A stretch of DNA of 64,000 nucleotides from Yoonia maricola. Lineage in GTDB: Bacteria; Pseudomonadota; Alphaproteobacteria; Rhodobacterales; Rhodobacteraceae. The stretch is taken from positions 398,501 through 462,500 of the forward strand of contig NZ_PGTY01000002.1 in NCBI RefSeq assembly GCF_002797915.1. Reading direction: 5' to 3'. Numbering within the stretch: the first letter of the stretch is position 1; every line of letters starts with the position of its first letter. A program made the position numbers and the translations under genes. The notes under the pieces are model-generated. The model was not told the origin of the DNA. It made no database searches and saw nothing but the letters and a program-made list of their open reading frames with translations. Shown in pieces: positions 61,496-64,000 of this stretch.

Positions 61496-62395
61496 ATGGC
61501 ATATCGCTGGACCAACACCCTGACCAAGGCCGACATCACGCCAAAGGCAGCTTACTTCAACCGCCGCCAGATTTTGGCTGGCACCGTTGGCCTCGGTGCG
61601 ATTGGCCTTGCAGGTGGTGCATCCGCCCAAGGTGATCTGGAACCCAATACGCTGGAAGAGATCACGAGCTACAACAACTTCTATGAGTTTGGGACTGGCA
61701 AGGGTGATCCGGCCGCGAATGCGCATCAGCTGCAAACGTCGCCTTGGTCGATCAAGGTTGATGGCATGGTCGATAACCCCGGCGACTATGCGTTGGATGA
61801 TTTGTTGGCCGGTCTGTCGGTCGAGGATCGCATCTACCGCTTCCGCTGTGTAGAGGCCTGGTCGATGGTCATCCCGTGGAACGGGATTGAGCTGGCAGAT
61901 ATCCTGAACAAGGTCGGTGTGCAGTCTGGCGCCAAATACGTCGCTTTTGAAACGGTCGTCCAGCCAGAGAACATGATCGGCGTGCAGCGCCGCGTTCTCG
62001 ACTTCCCTTATGTCGAGGGGCTGCGCCTTGATGAGGCGATGCATCCGTTGTCGATTATGGCGACAGGCATTTACGATGAACCCATCTACAATCAGAACGG
62101 TGCGCCAATCCGTCTGGTGGTGCCGTGGAAGTATGGCTTCAAGTCTATCAAATCCATCGTGCGCATCACGCTGACAGATGTTGAGCCGCCTACAAGCTGG
62201 AACAAAGCCAACCCACGCGAATATGGTTTCTATAGTAACGTGAACCCAACCGTGGATCACCCACGTTGGAGCCAGGCATCAGAGCGCCGCATTGGCGGCG
62301 GCCTGTTTGCGCAGCGTCAGGACACGTTGATGTTTAATGGGTATCCAGAGGTCGCGTCGCTGTATGAAGGCCAAGACCTGAGCGTGGACATCTAA
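61496..62395 (+). CDS. msrP: Protein-methionine-sulfoxide reductase catalytic subunit MsrP
   Basis: A 299-residue periplasmic molybdopterin enzyme (YedY) that repairs methionine sulfoxide in envelope proteins. A twin-arginine-like signal ([18 protein letters not shown]) exports it folded. The sulfite-oxidase-type core has the molybdenum-ligating Cys near residue 118 in [17 protein letters not shown], plus [18 protein letters not shown] and the C-terminal [23 protein letters not shown] precedes the ATG. It is followed after 1 bp by its haem partner msrQ. Confidence 0.95.
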   Translation: MAYRWTNTLTKADITPKAAYFNRRQILAGTVGLGAIGLAGGASAQGDLEPNTLEEITSYNNFYEFGTGKGDPAANAHQLQTSPWSIKVDGMVDNPGDYALDDLLAGLSVEDRIYRFRCVEAWSMVIPWNGIELADILNKVGVQSGAKYVAFETVVQPENMIGVQRRVLDFPYVEGLRLDEAMHPLSIMATGIYDEPIYNQNGAPIRLVVPWKYGFKSIKSIVRITLTDVEPPTSWNKANPREYGFYSNVNPTVDHPRWSQASERRIGGGLFAQRQDTLMFNGYPEVASLYEGQDLSVDI

Positions 62396-62396
62396 G

Positions 62397-63014
62397 ATGG
62401 CTATCGCCCAAACCATGAATGGCGCGCTCCGGCGACTCCCAGCGTGGACTATATATATAGTAGGCGCGGTTTACGCGGTGTGGGAGTTTTGGCGCGCCCT
62501 CAATCAGATTGGTCCCTATCTGGTTGAACCGATCAACGTGCTTGAGCGGGCCTACGGAGAGATCGCGCTGATCTTGATGGTTGTGGGTCTGATGGTGACG
62601 CCTCTGCGCAAATTGACGGGTGTGAACCTGATCAAGTTCCGGCGGGCGATTGGTGTGACGGCGTTTTTCTTTGTGCTTGCCCATTTCCTTGTCTTCGCGA
62701 TCCTTGATGTACAAAGCGTCAGCCGCGTGTGGGAAGAAGTGGTGAAGCGGCCCTATGTGACGGTGGGTATGTTGTCTTTCTTGATGCTGATCCCACTCGC
62801 GGTGACATCGAACAATATGTCAGTGCGCAAGATGGGGGCAGCGGCCTGGCGCAAGATGCACAAGTTGACATACCCGGCGGCGATCCTTGGGGCGGTGCAT
62901 TACTTGTGGCTGGTGAAGGGGTTCCAGTTGGAACCCATCATCTACCTTGTTGCGATCTTAGGGCTGGTGGCTGTTCGCTATGTTTCGCTGGAAAGGCAGA
63001 AACAGCCCGCCTAG
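62397..63014 (+). CDS. msrQ: Haem-binding membrane subunit MsrQ
   Basis: A 205-residue inner-membrane b-haem protein (YedZ) that passes electrons from the quinone pool to MsrP. About six helices are present; candidate haem ligands are His residues in VLAHFLVFAI, RKMHKLTYP and LGAVHYLWLV. It starts 1 bp after the msrP stop, so the two are translated together. A strong terminator follows 26 bases on. I saw no flavin-binding extension. Confidence 0.93.
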   Translation: MAIAQTMNGALRRLPAWTIYIVGAVYAVWEFWRALNQIGPYLVEPINVLERAYGEIALILMVVGLMVTPLRKLTGVNLIKFRRAIGVTAFFFVLAHFLVFAILDVQSVSRVWEEVVKRPYVTVGMLSFLMLIPLAVTSNNMSVRKMGAAAWRKMHKLTYPAAILGAVHYLWLVKGFQLEPIIYLVAILGLVAVRYVSLERQKQPA

Positions 63015-63031
63015 GCGCAGCTTCCTGAATT

Positions 63032-63215
63032 GATTCACTGACCCGGCAGCAAAACTGCCGGGTCTTTGCGTTTTGAGGAGGTGAATCACAATGAATCACT
63101 CCGGCCAGAGGACAGTGAATCGCTTAACAAAGGATGAATCGGGGCGATTCAGGGTGATTTGGGGGCAATCCGCGGCATGAGTCCCAGAGAGTCTTGTGGG
63201 TGACTCTGTGGATAA
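63032..63215. promoter_or_regulatory. Cluster of nine GANTC sites next to a perfect DnaA box
   Basis: GANTC sites start at 63032, 63083, 63093, 63117, 63136, 63146, 63179, 63189 and 63202. The five central ones sit in a repeated TGAATC or GATTCA context. A perfect DnaA box TGTGGATAA (63207-63215) follows directly. Chance would give about one GANTC per 256 bp. The block lies between the msrPQ terminator and the rRNA promoter. Its role, methylation-controlled regulation or an origin-like element, is inferred. Confidence 0.7.
63041..63066 (+). terminator. Intrinsic terminator of msrPQ
   Basis: A perfect 9-bp stem ACCCGGCAG / CTGCCGGGT with a CAAAA loop, then CTTTGCGTTTT. Confidence 0.92.
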
Positions 63216-63306
63216 CCCCAAATCTGGTATGTTCTATTTCCATTCTGCCTAAGAAAATTGCGATATGACCTAGGGTTCACGTATTGAAATTACTGCAACC
63301 CCCTCA

Positions 63307-63395
63307 AAACATGAAGAAATTCATGTTTGTCACAAAAAATGCATTTTTCTCGAAAAAAGGGGTTGCGGGTGTCAGCCACTAACCGTAGAACCCCC
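63307..63395 (+). promoter_or_regulatory. rRNA operon promoter region with UP-like A/T tract
   Basis: A -35-like TTGCGG (63363-63368) and a -10-like TAGAAC (63386-63391) with 17-bp spacing follow an A/T tract (63331-63358) that looks like an UP element. A C-rich discriminator comes next, as expected for stringently controlled rRNA promoters. A 9-bp inverted repeat AAACATGAA / TTCATGTTT (63307-63328) lies just upstream of the A/T tract. Confidence 0.6.
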
Positions 63396-63780
63396 CTCAC
63401 CGGCGGCGCTAACAAGCACCAACGGGGCGCCAGACGGGCCACACGGCAACGAGACGCAAGACTAAAAACAGAGATAATACAGGCGAGGCGCGCCAAGAAG
63501 TTAGGGCGCATCTGGTTCCTTTTTGTCTCTACGCTGTTTGAAATTGATATATCTGAAGAGATATGTGGGCGGTTTGGTTCAGTTCGATGGATCAGACGTC
63601 TGTATATCAACGCTCTTAGGCTTCGGCCGATCATAGAGTGTCAGCTTCACTGTTTGGACGGCTTCCAGTTATCTTTGATAACTGAAGCACGATAAACAGA
63701 GAAACGCCATTTGGTTTCAGTAAGGCCAAGTGGTGATGTGCAGAGGTTCGAACGTCAAGGACAGCATCGTAAGATGCTTT
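63396..63780 (+). other. rRNA operon leader
   Basis: About 385 bases between the proposed promoter and mature 16S. It contains an 8-bp hairpin CAGTTATC / GATAACTG (63667-63685 region) and a GCATC..GATGC hairpin just before the 16S start. An open frame of 122 codons crosses it, but it is most likely untranslated leader. Confidence 0.5.
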
Positions 63781-64000
63781 CAACTTGAGAGTTTGATCCT
63801 GGCTCAGAACGAACGCTGGCGGCAGGCCTAACACATGCAAGTCGAGCGCACTCTTCGGAGTGAGCGGCGGACGGGTTAGTAACGCGTGGGAACATACCCT
63901 TCTCTACGGAATAGCCTCGGGAAACTGAGAGTAATACCGTATACGCCCTTCGGGGGAAAGATTTATCGGAGATGGATTGGCCCGCGTTAGATTAGATAGT
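63781..64000 (+). rRNA. rrs: 16S ribosomal RNA, 5' part (continues beyond window)
   Basis: Begins CAACTTGAGAGTTTGATCCT, the standard 5' end carrying the 27F primer site, then GAACGAACGCTGGCGGCAGG, CTAACACATGCAAGTCGAGC and GCGGACGGGTTAGTAACGCG. Sequence and spacing are those of alphaproteobacterial 16S. The gene runs off the right edge, and 23S and 5S should follow. Confidence 0.98.

Noticed and set aside
63327..63695. 122-codon basic frame upstream of 16S rRNA
   Set aside because: It crosses the proposed rRNA promoter and leader, has very high Arg content and no family resemblance; probably chance.

Overview
The window looks like a chromosomal segment of a marine Rhodobacterales (Roseobacter-group) alphaproteobacterium. 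This is inferred from the gene order rpsT-dnaA-dnaN-recF-gyrB, a separate ubiE-ubiB pair, alphaproteobacterial GANTC (CcrM-type) site clusters, protein family make-up, moderately high GC and the 16S rRNA start at the right edge. No species can be named from the sequence alone. Gene density is high, nearly every gene belongs to a known family, and no insertion sequence, prophage, CRISPR array or plasmid function was seen.

Layout. 1-1.3 kb: end of a flagellar cluster (fliK 3' end, flgD). 1.4-6.6 kb: ubiquinone genes ubiB-ubiE, a membrane protein, mutM, an enoyl-CoA hydratase, rpsT. 6.6-14.5 kb: replication core dnaA, dnaN, recF, then a VOC protein, a LysE-type exporter and gyrB. 14.5-28 kb: mostly minus-strand housekeeping and transport genes (AbrB, trhO, an Hsp70-like protein, EamA, a diguanylate cyclase, arfB, yhhQ, a phytase-like esterase, mepA, an MFS permease, a thioesterase) with the NAD-salvage genes pncA and pncB on the plus strand. 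28-34.8 kb: a PA2779/PA2778-type pair, a solitary molybdenum formate dehydrogenase alpha subunit, a degenerate caspase-like protein and an MBL-fold hydrolase. 34.8-44.2 kb: an IclR regulator divergent from a compact ten-gene catabolic and transport operon (cyclase-family hydrolase, cupin, SDR, 3-hydroxyacyl-CoA dehydrogenase, complete LivJGFHM-type importer, beta-keto acid cleavage enzyme). 44.3-54.7 kb: a secreted PPC-like protein, an old-yellow-enzyme homologue, rpmJ, tRNA-Val(GAC), an N-formylglutamate amidohydrolase, a TetR/AhpD-like divergent pair with two operators, an ABC-F ATPase, a zinc-ribbon DinB, a Nudix hydrolase and a tandem glycine riboswitch in front of a DadA-like FAD oxidoreductase. 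54.7-63 kb: a QmcA/NfeD pair, pyrF, clpB, a YitT protein, a 71-residue membrane protein, a fasciclin protein and msrPQ. 63-64 kb: a regulatory stretch and the rRNA operon start.

How the parts fit. The 34.8-44.2 kb block reads as one import-and-degrade unit: the binding-protein transporter brings in an unknown organic acid or amide, hydrolase and dehydrogenases convert it to a 3-keto acid, and the BKACE enzyme splits that with acetyl-CoA. pncA and pncB are successive salvage steps from nicotinamide to nicotinate mononucleotide. msrP/msrQ repair oxidised periplasmic methionines.

Most unusual signals: (i) a minus-strand leader before the ribosome-rescue gene arfB, with a 17-nt perfect complement to the 16S rRNA 3' end, a tiny ORF and a strong terminator; (ii) nine GANTC sites plus a perfect DnaA box within about 185 bp just upstream of the rRNA promoter; (iii) a glycine riboswitch attached to a DadA-like enzyme, with a start-codon hairpin; (iv) the uncharacterised catabolic operon; (v) a caspase-like protein that appears to lack its catalytic dyad.
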